Source: Paludibacter sp.
GTDB taxonomy: Bacteria; Bacteroidota; Bacteroidia; Bacteroidales; Paludibacteraceae
NCBI GenBank assembly: GCA_023666945.1
Contig: JAMPAY010000007.1
Coordinates: forward strand, 1-64,000
Reading direction: 5' to 3'
Length of the DNA stretch: 64,000 bases
A model generated the notes under the pieces. The model was given only the letters and a program-made list of their open reading frames with translations, was not told the origin of the DNA and did not search any database. Positions within the stretch are counted from its first letter, which is position 1; each line of letters begins with the position of its first letter. A program made the translations under genes and the position numbers. Positions 34,225 to 41,695 of this stretch are shown here, piece by piece.

Positions 34225-36279
34225 TTATTTGTTATTCTGATTCAGTTCCGGATAGGTAATACGATGATGATATATATTGGTCAGTTTTTCTTTGAATACG
34301 GCTTTAATATCTTCCACATCCTTAAAACTCAGCGGAGTATCTTTCAACTGACCATCTGCTATTTGGCAATTGATCATTTGTTCCACCATGTCCGAAATAC
34401 TTTCGTCGGTATATACCGAAAGGCTTCTGGAACGAGCCTCCACTGCGTCTGCCATCATCAGAATTCCTCCCTCTTTGCTTGTCGGGCGGGGTCCCGGATA
34501 GGTGAAACGGGAAATATCCACTTCTTCGCCGGGATGAGCGTTTACATAAGTGTTGTAAAAATACCGTGCTTTACCGGTGCCGTGGTGAGTCTCTATAAAG
34601 CGGGTAATCATTGCGGGTAAATTATATTTCTTGGCAATGCGGACTCCCTCTTTAACGTGGGAAATTATAATCTGAGCAGCATCCTCACAAGGCATCGTGC
34701 ATAAGGGATTAACGCCCCCTGCTTGATTTTCTGTGAAATATTGAGGTTGTGCCATCTTACCGATGTCGTGGTATAGAGCACCCGTACGTACCAATAGGGT
34801 ATTCGCTCCTACCTTGCGAGCGGCTTCCGTGGCCAAGTTGCTTACTTGCAATGAGTGTTGAAACGTGCCGGGGGCTTTCTCCGCAAATTCAAGCAGCAAA
34901 CGGCTGTTCACATTGGTAAGTTCTACCAAGGTAATGGACGATACGAAACCGAATACTTTCTCACAAAGATAAATCAAACCATATGCAAAAATAACGAGCA
35001 GTGCATTCACAAGGAAACATACATATACTTGCCAGTTCAGCATTCCGAAATCACCCGTTATGGCAAGCGTAAAGGCAGTGTACGAAAGCACATGGGTTAA
35101 GAGTATCCAAGCGGCTGTTTGGGCTAATTGGGCACGTTGAGTCATATCTTTTAAACTCGATACGGCCACTATTCCGGCAGTCAGTTGTATTACCAAAAAA
35201 TCAAAGGGTGCCGGTACTACAATCGATACAATCAAAATTGTAATCACGTGCATCAAAAAGGCGGTACGGGAGTCGTAGAATACACGCACCATCACCGGAA
35301 CCCAAGCAAAAGGCACCAAATAGATACTGAAGTTGGTATAACGCAGTGTGATGCACGACAAAACTACAGTCAAGGCGATTAGCAAACTGAAAAAAAGCAA
35401 ACTGCGCAGGTCGTCAAAAATATTGCGTCTGAACATTACAAGGTAAACTATCAGTAGTGATAAGAAGATGCAGAGTAGTGCTATGTCGCCGGCTTGGGCA
35501 ATAAGCGATTGTTTCTGATCGTTGCTTTTTTCGTTATAGGCGGTTTTTAGTGAGTTCAACACACGATAGTGTTCTTCGGTTACGATGTCACCTCTGTCTA
35601 TAATGCGAGCCCCTGCTTGCACCATACCCTCCGTCAACGAAACCGATTCGATAAGACTTTGGCGTACTTGGTTCGATGTCAGCGTGTCATACTGCAGATT
35701 GGGAAGCAGATAGCGGTTTAAGTCCAATGCACGAAGTTCGGTTTCTGCTTGTTTCGGAGCATTATCTATCAGAAAAGAATAGGAAGTGCGGGGAGTATGT
35801 AAGGCTGTTAGGGGTTGTACGGTGGCTATGCGTTGGGCATTTACTATCGTTATGCGATTATACCCCTCTTTCTGCAATCTGTCATAGTCAGACGATGAAA
35901 GAATACCTTGTTTATATAGGTCGGTTAACTGATTTGACAGGTAGGCTTCCGTGGTCTTGTCTGTACCGGATGCAGGTAACAACTGCAGGATGTCTGCAGT
36001 TTGAGAATCACCTATGGTCGGCTGTAATGTAAAGTAGGGAGTATAGTCCTTCAATACATCTTCCTGTTCTTGCTTTAGTTGCTGCGCCGATTTGTAAATG
36101 GGGAAGTCGGTTTCTGCGGTCAATAGTTCATACCCCCATGGCTTACCCGTTTCATAAAAGTATTTGAAATTGTTGGTATGGCGGGGAAAAAAGTGTACAC
36201 ACACTACTGCAAGACAGATCAGAATACACGTCTTGACGATGTTTTTCCAAGTATTTTGGCTGAAGATGATTGTATTCAT
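34225..36279 (-). CDS. 7TM-HD family membrane phosphohydrolase (PgpH-like)
   Basis: The 684-aa protein has an N-terminal membrane segment, a large extracytoplasmic 7TMR-HDED-type domain (about 40-265), about seven membrane segments (about 270-460) and a cytoplasmic HD domain. The HD domain carries H-D-I-G-K near residue 502 and additional H-H/H-x-G segments (S-H-V-K-E-G-V, E-T-H-H-G-T-G-K). The family includes PgpH, a c-di-AMP phosphodiesterase, so nucleotide second-messenger turnover is the likely role. A longer frame to 36384 would overlap tadA. ATG 36279 (M-N-T-I-I-F) was chosen and is preceded almost directly by a -7-like TATCTTTG. Confidence 0.9.
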   Translation of the reverse strand: MNTIIFSQNTWKNIVKTCILICLAVVCVHFFPRHTNNFKYFYETGKPWGYELLTAETDFPIYKSAQQLKQEQEDVLKDYTPYFTLQPTIGDSQTADILQLLPASGTDKTTEAYLSNQLTDLYKQGILSSSDYDRLQKEGYNRITIVNAQRIATVQPLTALHTPRTSYSFLIDNAPKQAETELRALDLNRYLLPNLQYDTLTSNQVRQSLIESVSLTEGMVQAGARIIDRGDIVTEEHYRVLNSLKTAYNEKSNDQKQSLIAQAGDIALLCIFLSLLIVYLVMFRRNIFDDLRSLLFFSLLIALTVVLSCITLRYTNFSIYLVPFAWVPVMVRVFYDSRTAFLMHVITILIVSIVVPAPFDFLVIQLTAGIVAVSSLKDMTQRAQLAQTAAWILLTHVLSYTAFTLAITGDFGMLNWQVYVCFLVNALLVIFAYGLIYLCEKVFGFVSSITLVELTNVNSRLLLEFAEKAPGTFQHSLQVSNLATEAARKVGANTLLVRTGALYHDIGKMAQPQYFTENQAGGVNPLCTMPCEDAAQIIISHVKEGVRIAKKYNLPAMITRFIETHHGTGKARYFYNTYVNAHPGEEVDISRFTYPGPRPTSKEGGILMMADAVEARSRSLSVYTDESISDMVEQMINCQIADGQLKDTPLSFKDVEDIKAVFKEKLTNIYHHRITYPELNQNNK

Positions 36280-36283
36280 GCTG

Positions 36284-36291
36284 CAAAGATA
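36284..36291 (-). promoter_or_regulatory. -7-like element abutting the PgpH-like start
   Basis: Minus-strand TATCTTTG ends 4 bases before ATG 36279. No TTG is found 19-21 bp upstream. If used, the transcript would be leaderless or nearly so. It may be chance. Confidence 0.35.
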
Positions 36292-36308
36292 GTGGTTTTT
36301 ATCAAATA

Positions 36309-36743
36309 TCAGCGTTTCTGACGAAAGAAATTCTGCATAAGTAATCGGCAATCTTCTTCCAATATACCTTGCGTAACTTGGCATTTGGGGTGCAGGGCTT
36401 CGGGGGCATATTTGCTGTAGCCGCGTTTCTCATCGGTAGCACCATACACCAATCTGCCCAACTGAGTCCAACCGATGGCTCCTGCACACATTACGCAAGG
36501 TTCTATGGTTACGTATAACGTACAATCGGTCAGATATTTGCCTCCAATGGTCTGAGTGGCGGCTGTAATGGCTTGCATCTCTGCATGCGCTGTAACATCC
36601 TGGAAAGTTTCTGTCAGATTATGACCACGACCTATCACCCGACCATTACATACAATAATACAACCGATAGGTATCTCGTCCGCCTCCAATGCCTTTTCGG
36701 CTTCTTGAAGAGCAAGTTGCATATAGCGTATATCTTCTTCCAT
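36309..36743 (-). CDS. tadA: tRNA-specific adenosine deaminase
   Basis: TadA converts A34 to inosine in tRNA-Arg(ACG). The 144-aa protein has the zinc and catalytic residues H53 and E55 (T-A-H-A-E-M) and C83/C86 in P-C-V-M-C-A-G-A, plus N-terminal P-I-G-C-I and R-G-H-N. Length is usual for the family. It lies 19 bp after the GGGPS gene and 29 bp before the HD gene in the same direction. Confidence 0.95.
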   Translation of the reverse strand: MEEDIRYMQLALQEAEKALEADEIPIGCIIVCNGRVIGRGHNLTETFQDVTAHAEMQAITAATQTIGGKYLTDCTLYVTIEPCVMCAGAIGWTQLGRLVYGATDEKRGYSKYAPEALHPKCQVTQGILEEDCRLLMQNFFRQKR

Positions 36744-36762
36744 AAGTGCAAAAATTGTACAG

Positions 36763-37503
36763 TTAGTTCAATGCCTTATATTTACCGAACGAAACTATAT
36801 CTTCGGGATGTTGCTCAAAATGATTGCCGATCACAACCATATCTGCGCCCGCTTCAAAGGCAACTTGCATCTGATGCAGGCTACCGATACCGCCTCCTAC
36901 AATCAAAGGTATGGAGATGTTTTCTCTAACCGAACGTATAACATGCTCGTTCACAGCCGTCAATGCTCCACTACCTGCTTCCAGATAAACCAGACGCATA
37001 CCTAACATCTCACCGGCCAAGGCTGTGGAGGTAATTAGCGAAAGGTTATCTTGTGTTATGGCGGACGTTCCGCTCACAATCTCTGTTGTGCAAGTTTTTC
37101 CACCGTCTACCAGTATATAACCGGTAGGTATCGTTTCAATGCCCGAACGCTGAATACGCACGGCATTAGCGACATGCTGACCTATCAGTAATTCCGCATT
37201 TCTTCCCGATATAAGCGATAGCAATAGCAGAGCATCCGCATGCGATGAAAATTGTGCGGGGGAACCCGGAAATAGTACTACGGGAATGGGGGCAATTCGT
37301 TGTTTAAGGCTGCATACAAAGTCATCTGTCGAATGTGCCCAACCGCTGCCGCCAACCAGCACAAGGTCTATATCTCCTTCGCAGATGAGGGCACAAAGGT
37401 GAGGAAGCGAAGCAATAGGAGTTTTTTCCGGATCAAGCAATACGGCTAAGGTTCGTTTCTTGCGGGCTTTACGTTCTAAAAGAAATTCGTACAATCTGTT
37501 CAT
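36763..37503 (-). CDS. Geranylgeranylglyceryl/heptaprenylglyceryl phosphate synthase
   Basis: The 246-aa TIM-barrel protein belongs to the PcrB/GGGPS family, which joins glycerol-1-phosphate to a prenyl diphosphate. Motifs are L-L-D-P-E-K-T at the first strand, V-G-G-S-G (substrate), Y-L-E-A-G-S-G-A and I-V-G-G-G-I-G-S for phosphate binding, and D-M-V-V-I-G-N-H. GGGPS makes the first ether bond of archaeal lipids; homologues occur in many Bacteroidetes, where the ether lipid product is poorly known. Its start overlaps the PPTase stop by 4 bases, and it is embedded in the gld-tadA operon. The prenyl chain length cannot be read by eye. Confidence 0.9.
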   Translation of the reverse strand: MNRLYEFLLERKARKKRTLAVLLDPEKTPIASLPHLCALICEGDIDLVLVGGSGWAHSTDDFVCSLKQRIAPIPVVLFPGSPAQFSSHADALLLLSLISGRNAELLIGQHVANAVRIQRSGIETIPTGYILVDGGKTCTTEIVSGTSAITQDNLSLITSTALAGEMLGMRLVYLEAGSGALTAVNEHVIRSVRENISIPLIVGGGIGSLHQMQVAFEAGADMVVIGNHFEQHPEDIVSFGKYKALN

Positions 37504-38051
37504 GGATGTTCTGCTATTACGATGAGATACTCGGGCATATCTGCAACAAGACTGAACCGATAGATCTCGTCACCTATTTGGGCATGGAAATCTTTGCCGA
37601 TGTCAATACCTTTTGTGTCAATGCGAATATGTTCCCCTATGGCACCCGCCTTATCTCCGGCTATCTTGTATATGGCTTCTTTGGCACACCAACACAGAGT
37701 TAGATTGTGTACATTGGGCGTCAAATCTTCCAACTCATCGGCAGAAAGAAAACGAGTGTACAAACGCATTATGCGTTCTTGCAATTCCTCTATATCAATA
37801 CCAATCGCTTTTTCTGTCGATACGGCTATGCATAAATGATGACGCGAGTGTGAGATGGAGATGTGAGTGCTATTCCCCGCTATATAAGGGGCTCCGTTGG
37901 AGGAATGTGATAATACGACATCAACACCGAATATCTCTTGCAACAGATGCTGTTCGGTGGCACGCTCTCTTTCTCTCCGATTCAACCTATCATTCGCCTC
38001 TATAGGAGTTACGTATATGCGTGTGTTGCCTTTGGTGTATAGTTGAGTCAT
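37500..38051 (-). CDS. 4'-phosphopantetheinyl transferase superfamily protein
   Basis: The 183-aa protein transfers phosphopantetheine from CoA to acyl- or peptidyl-carrier proteins. It shows the Sfp-type magnesium motif G-I-D-I-E-E (D86, E88) and W-C-A-K-E-A-I-Y-K (W121-K129), and an upstream S-I-S-H-S-R segment. The start at 38051 (M-T-Q-L-Y) overlaps the gldD stop as ATGA; the frame could extend to 38075, but that would run further into gldD. In many Bacteroidetes the same gldE-gldD-PPTase order is kept. Confidence 0.92.
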   Translation of the reverse strand: MTQLYTKGNTRIYVTPIEANDRLNRRERERATEQHLLQEIFGVDVVLSHSSNGAPYIAGNSTHISISHSRHHLCIAVSTEKAIGIDIEELQERIMRLYTRFLSADELEDLTPNVHNLTLCWCAKEAIYKIAGDKAGAIGEHIRIDTKGIDIGKDFHAQIGDEIYRFSLVADMPEYLIVIAEHP

Positions 38052-38641
38052 GATTTCGAGGATGTTGAACGCCACTCAAAACTCTCTATCAGTCTACGCA
38101 CATCGGTTTCCATATACCGGATTACGGGAGCCAATGAATCTTGTTGAGGTATACAGTTGAAGTATACGGCACCACGGAAAAAATGGCGGGTACTGTCCGT
38201 CAGATAAAATTGAAACGGAGAGGCGGTATTCCCTTGCAATTCGTATAGAACACCCCAAATATGTTTCTCCGGATTCTCAAAACCTTGTTCAGGGATAGAG
38301 GTCGCTTTCCCTGCATGTTTATATACAAAGCGTTGCGCATCGTCCGATAACAAACGTAAATTATCATCCACCTGCTTGTAACTGCAATGAATCCGAGCAT
38401 CAAAAGCAGGATATACAATATCCAACCAATATTGCTCCTCGGGGGAATGGCGTAAGGAGGCTTTTGCATTCTCCGATATGTCAAAACTATAAGGAAAACC
38501 TTGCGGCTGAAAGGTTGTATAACGATGCTCGGGGACGGCTATACGGAAATACCCCCTTGGTTTCGGAACATAACGCTTGCCGCAACTGCACACGGTGGCA
38601 GAAATAAGCAGTAATACGAATATCTTAAGCCTCTGTTTCAT
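38048..38641 (-). CDS. gldD: Gliding motility lipoprotein GldD
   Basis: The 197-aa product has a lipoprotein signal peptide with lipidated Cys20 (A-T-V-C-S-C-G) and the GldD core, including P-K-P-R-G-Y-F-R-I, P-Y-S-F-D-I, W-L-D-I-V-Y-P and G-K-A-T-S-I-P-E-Q. GldD is needed for gliding in Flavobacteria and is found in T9SS-bearing Bacteroidetes whether or not they glide. Its role is not settled biochemically. It overlaps gldE by 17 bases and the PPTase gene by 4. Confidence 0.93.
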   Translation of the reverse strand: MKQRLKIFVLLLISATVCSCGKRYVPKPRGYFRIAVPEHRYTTFQPQGFPYSFDISENAKASLRHSPEEQYWLDIVYPAFDARIHCSYKQVDDNLRLLSDDAQRFVYKHAGKATSIPEQGFENPEKHIWGVLYELQGNTASPFQFYLTDSTRHFFRGAVYFNCIPQQDSLAPVIRYMETDVRRLIESFEWRSTSSKS

Positions 38642-39965
38642 GCTCCAATAGGGTTAGTTTTATGCTTTTTATACGACGTTTATCCATGGCAACAATCTCA
38701 AAGTCATACTGTTTATAACGTATCTTTTCTCCTCGTTTCGGGAAATCTCCTTTCAGTTCCAAAACCAAACCGGCAAGTGTCTCTACTTCTGTGGATACTT
38801 TTTCAAATTCCTCCGCCTCTACATCTATTATCTTATAGAAATCATTCAGCAATATCTTGCCCTCAAACAAATATACATTATCTCCCAAGCGGGTGTACTG
38901 CTTTTCTTCTTCATCATACTCATCCGATATATCACCCACTATCTCTTCCAATATGTCTTCGAGTGTTACCAAGCCGGCTGTACCGCCATATTCATCCACC
39001 ACAATGGCCAAGTGCACTTTGTGCTCCTGAAATTCCGAAAGCAAATCATCCAACTTCTTGCTCTCCGGTACAAAATAAGCAGGACGAATCAACGTTTGCC
39101 AACGGAAATTACGAGGCTTGTCTAAATGAGGTATCAGGTCTTTCGAATAGATAATGCCCTTTATACGGTCACTCGTACCCGCATAAACAGGAATACGAGA
39201 ATAGCCCGAACCGATTATTATCTTAAGCAATTGCTTGTAATCCGATTTGATATCTGCATCCACAATGTCTAAACGAGGACGCATAATATCCGATACCTGA
39301 ATGTTCCCGAATTTCGTAATTCCCTCCAATATGTCTTTTTCTGTCTCTGTCCCTATCTCTGTCAACTCCACCGCCTGCGACAACTCATCCATCGACAGGT
39401 TCGTATGCGGATGACGCTCCATACGTGTCGATACTATTGAGGTCGATTTTATCAACAGACTTGAAAACGGACGGAGTAATACGTTCAAAACCGACAAACC
39501 TTTGCAAGTCATGCGGGCTATACGCAGTGGATGAGTGGTTGCATAAACCTTGGGAGTTATTTCACCAAACAACAACAATATAAAAGTGATGATGACGGTT
39601 TGCACCACAAACTCCAATACGGGAGAACTGCCAAAGTCAAATAAACAAGTCGTAAAATAGGCAAAAAGCAAGGTGATAACAATGTTTACGAAATTATTTG
39701 TTATCAATATCGTGGCCAAAAGACGCTGAGGCTCTTTCAATAAACGCATCACAATTAAGTCACGCTTCCGATCGCTTGATTGTAACTCTTCTATATCGTT
39801 GGGAGATAAAGAAAAAAAAGCCGTTTCCGAAGACGATACGAAAGCCGAAAGACAGAGCAAAAGCAACCCGCCTCCCAAAGCAAGATAGGCATAAATGGAT
39901 AAATGAGCAATCGGCAATGTACAATTTGCCAATGAAAGAGTGTCCGACAATAAAAATGTATCCAA
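38625..39965 (-). CDS. gldE: Gliding-motility protein GldE (CNNM/CorC family)
   Basis: The 446-aa protein has the CNNM membrane domain (segments in about 25-165), a CBS pair (about 210-340, with V-D-E-Y-G-G-T-A-G-L-V-T-L-E-D) and a C-terminal CorC/HlyC domain. Adjacency to gldD identifies it as GldE rather than a general CorC. No ATG occurs before residue 70, so translation begins at TTG 39965 or at a nearby non-standard codon such as the ATT just upstream. It is the first gene of an eight-gene leftward operon. The paralogue at 19000-20256 lacks the gld context. Confidence 0.92.
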   Translation of the reverse strand: MDTFLLSDTLSLANCTLPIAHLSIYAYLALGGGLLLLCLSAFVSSSETAFFSLSPNDIEELQSSDRKRDLIVMRLLKEPQRLLATILITNNFVNIVITLLFAYFTTCLFDFGSSPVLEFVVQTVIITFILLLFGEITPKVYATTHPLRIARMTCKGLSVLNVLLRPFSSLLIKSTSIVSTRMERHPHTNLSMDELSQAVELTEIGTETEKDILEGITKFGNIQVSDIMRPRLDIVDADIKSDYKQLLKIIIGSGYSRIPVYAGTSDRIKGIIYSKDLIPHLDKPRNFRWQTLIRPAYFVPESKKLDDLLSEFQEHKVHLAIVVDEYGGTAGLVTLEDILEEIVGDISDEYDEEEKQYTRLGDNVYLFEGKILLNDFYKIIDVEAEEFEKVSTEVETLAGLVLELKGDFPKRGEKIRYKQYDFEIVAMDKRRIKSIKLTLLEHETEA

Positions 39966-39991
39966 AATAACTTGTGGTTGGTAAAACGCTG

Positions 39992-39999
39992 CAAAGATA
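39992..39999 (-). promoter_or_regulatory. Probable -7 element of the gldE operon
   Basis: Minus-strand TATCTTTG, 26 bases before the TTG start. A -33 TTG is not obvious; the region at the usual distance is T-rich. Confidence 0.55.
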
Positions 40000-40204
40000 C
40001 GAAAACTTTTCTATATGATAAAAAACTCATCCTTCACCCACTATACACACCACAAAAAATAATTGTATCCCCTCTATCTATCTTCCGACCATTGCCATTT
40101 TTGGCGCATACAGGTTTTGTTTGTATGTATCAAAATTACACGATTCTTCCTCCAATTTCTGATAATTTGCTGCCGCTTGTGCGTTCCCTTGCTTTCACCT
40201 TGCC

Positions 40205-40259
40205 TTACGAGACCGTTACGAGATCATAACGAGACCATAACGAGATCGTAACGAGACCG
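40205..40259. repeat. 5 x 11-bp tandem array
   Basis: Five consecutive 11-mers: TTACGAGACCG, TTACGAGATCA, TAACGAGACCA, TAACGAGATCG, TAACGAGACCG. On the minus strand the consensus is YGRTCTCGTWA. The period is about one helical turn, so all units face the same side of the DNA. A degenerate five-unit copy lies at 16604-16658 in the opposite orientation. Confidence 0.95.
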
Positions 40260-40463
40260 TGTTCTGTTGCCTTTTTGTCAATACTGATAGTCTGCTTCAT
40301 CCCCTTAAAATAACACGTGGCAAGAATAAAAGAACCTTACTGCAAGAATAGAAAAAAAGCATACCCTACGGACTACATCATTCCAACGAATCGTGTACTT
40401 TTTTTGAAGAGTCTAAAAGATCTGCGACGGGCATGTAATAACTTGAAATATAGCAACATTCGT

Positions 40464-40473
40464 GGGGGGGGGG
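40464..40473. repeat. G10 homopolymer tract
   Basis: Ten consecutive G, 33 bases upstream of the -33 element of the secreted-protein operon. Tracts of this length slip readily and may influence expression. A short frame from 40317 crosses it but is not a convincing gene. Confidence 0.95.
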
Positions 40474-40506
40474 TAGAATTTTACGCCAAAAAATACACAT
40501 AAAAAC

Positions 40507-40537
40507 TTGTGTATGTTAAACTTATATTATACCTTTG
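40507..40537 (+). promoter_or_regulatory. Promoter of the T9SS repeat-protein operon
   Basis: TTG (40507-40509), 20 bp, TACCTTTG (40530-40537). The first long gene begins about 400 bases later, so the transcript carries a long leader or a small first gene. Confidence 0.8.
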
Positions 40538-40644
40538 CACGTGAAATTGCGTTAATGTGTATAATCGTTGTATGATTATCAGTTATACGCCCTTGATTAG
40601 AAAATAGAGATTAAGTGTGCTTGGTCGTTTTTGTTTTGTTGACT

Positions 40645-40872
40645 ATGAATATTTGTGCTAAGGGAAAGGCTTGTTTTGTTAATCGCTTCCGTGTATGGAA
40701 ACCTATGGTGGGATGTAGTGAGGTTTCTGTAGTTCTAAACGAGAGGCGTGTTTTTTTCTGTGCTTACACATGGCTCTTGATGAAGGTTAAAAGCATCAAT
40801 GAGCCTATTTCTGCTTTTGTAACTTTAAGAATTTGTAATACTGCTTGTGCGAATGGGATGGCGTTGTTATGA
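40645..40872 (+). CDS. Possible 75-aa Cys-rich leader protein
   Basis: A frame begins with ATG 40645 (or GTG 40615) and reads M-N-I-C-A-K-G-K-A-C-F to G-M-A-L-L. It has six cysteines, no signal peptide and no recognised family. It is the only substantial frame between the operon promoter and its first large gene, so it may be a leader peptide or a chance frame. Evidence is only position and length. Confidence 0.25.
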   Translation: MNICAKGKACFVNRFRVWKPMVGCSEVSVVLNERRVFFCAYTWLLMKVKSINEPISAFVTLRICNTACANGMALL

Positions 40873-40939
40873 CGTTGTTCTGTTGGCTGATTGTTTCTTT
40901 TTTATTTAGTGTTTTAGAGAGAATAGGAAAGTTGTTTTG

Positions 40940-41695
40940 ATGAGACTGAATATAGGTATAAGTAAAGGTATTGGTGTGGCTCTTTTTGTGGTGCTGCCTC
41001 TTGCTGCTATATATATATGTTTTGTTGATAAAGGGAGTGTTGATTATTGTAAGAAAGACTGGGAGAATAAGGGAATGTATGGAGTAGGTGGTACTGCTCG
41101 TTTTGAGTTGGTTGCTCCGGCATATACGAGACGAAACAATACTGTGCGAATAGAAAGTGATTATAATGCAAATCGGACTTTGTTGGCATTGAAACCGATG
41201 TGGTCAACTGCAGGTGCTTCTGTGGTTTCTTGCGGGGCGGGAATTGCTGCTGAACGGGTGGCTGTTCCTTCGTGGAGTATGGAGGGAGGAAGACGCATGG
41301 CTGCGGATGTGTCTTATGCAAATGCTTTGGCTGCAACAGTATCTGCTCCTTCATTGGGATATGTGGCTGCTGCAGAATATATGAATGGTGTTGTTGTCGC
41401 TCCGGTGAGGCATAGAGCGCCGGGAACAATCGGAGGAGACGCACAGGGCGACCCTACCGGCGAAAGTGTGTGGTCTAAGTGGTTGAACGATTATTACAAT
41501 GAAACGGGCAACAACGATTTGTCTGACTTGGAATCATGGTGGAATGGTAAGTATGGCAACAACGGCTATACACCGGATATCTTTACCGATTTTCAAAACT
41601 GGGCAACTCCTGTTACGGATGGTGCCGGGTGTTTAATTGCTTTTGTGTTGTGTTATGGCATATATATAAGATATAAGAGGAGGTATGATGTATGA
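40940..41695 (+). CDS. Bitopic membrane protein with PxxDG-TM-basic C-terminus
   Basis: The 251-aa protein has an N-terminal hydrophobic segment (residues about 8-27) that may be a signal anchor, a central Ala/Val/Ser-rich region (about 60-160) without recognised domain, an acidic Asn/Trp/Tyr-rich part (180-220), and a C-terminal sorting-signal-like tail. That tail is P-V-T-D-G, then a hydrophobic stretch of about 17 residues, then R-Y-K-R-R. This tripartite tail resembles exosortase/sortase-type signals in layout. ATG 40940 was chosen over the TTG 40937. The stop overlaps the next gene (ATGA), so it is coupled to the T9SS cargo. I do not recognise the family. Confidence 0.7.
   Translation: MRLNIGISKGIGVALFVVLPLAAIYICFVDKGSVDYCKKDWENKGMYGVGGTARFELVAPAYTRRNNTVRIESDYNANRTLLALKPMWSTAGASVVSCGAGIAAERVAVPSWSMEGGRRMAADVSYANALAATVSAPSLGYVAAAEYMNGVVVAPVRHRAPGTIGGDAQGDPTGESVWSKWLNDYYNETGNNDLSDLESWWNGKYGNNGYTPDIFTDFQNWATPVTDGAGCLIAFVLCYGIYIRYKRRYDV

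Larger units (their letters stand above)
39966..40939. other. Large divergent control region
   Basis: These 974 bp separate the leftward gldE operon from the rightward secreted-protein operon. They contain the gldE -7 element, the 11-bp array, the G10 tract, the operon promoter and a leader of about 400 bases with a possible 75-aa frame and an AT-rich hairpin (ATAATC / GATTAT near 40560). No other gene is recognisable. Confidence 0.7.

Noticed and set aside
40205..40259. CRISPR array
   Set aside because: The 11-bp units are directly adjacent with no spacers, and no cas gene is present.
40317..40502. 61-codon frame through the G10 tract
   Set aside because: It starts at a GTG without ribosome-binding signal or promoter, and its translation shows no family likeness; the tract makes it an attractive but unsupported phase-variable gene.
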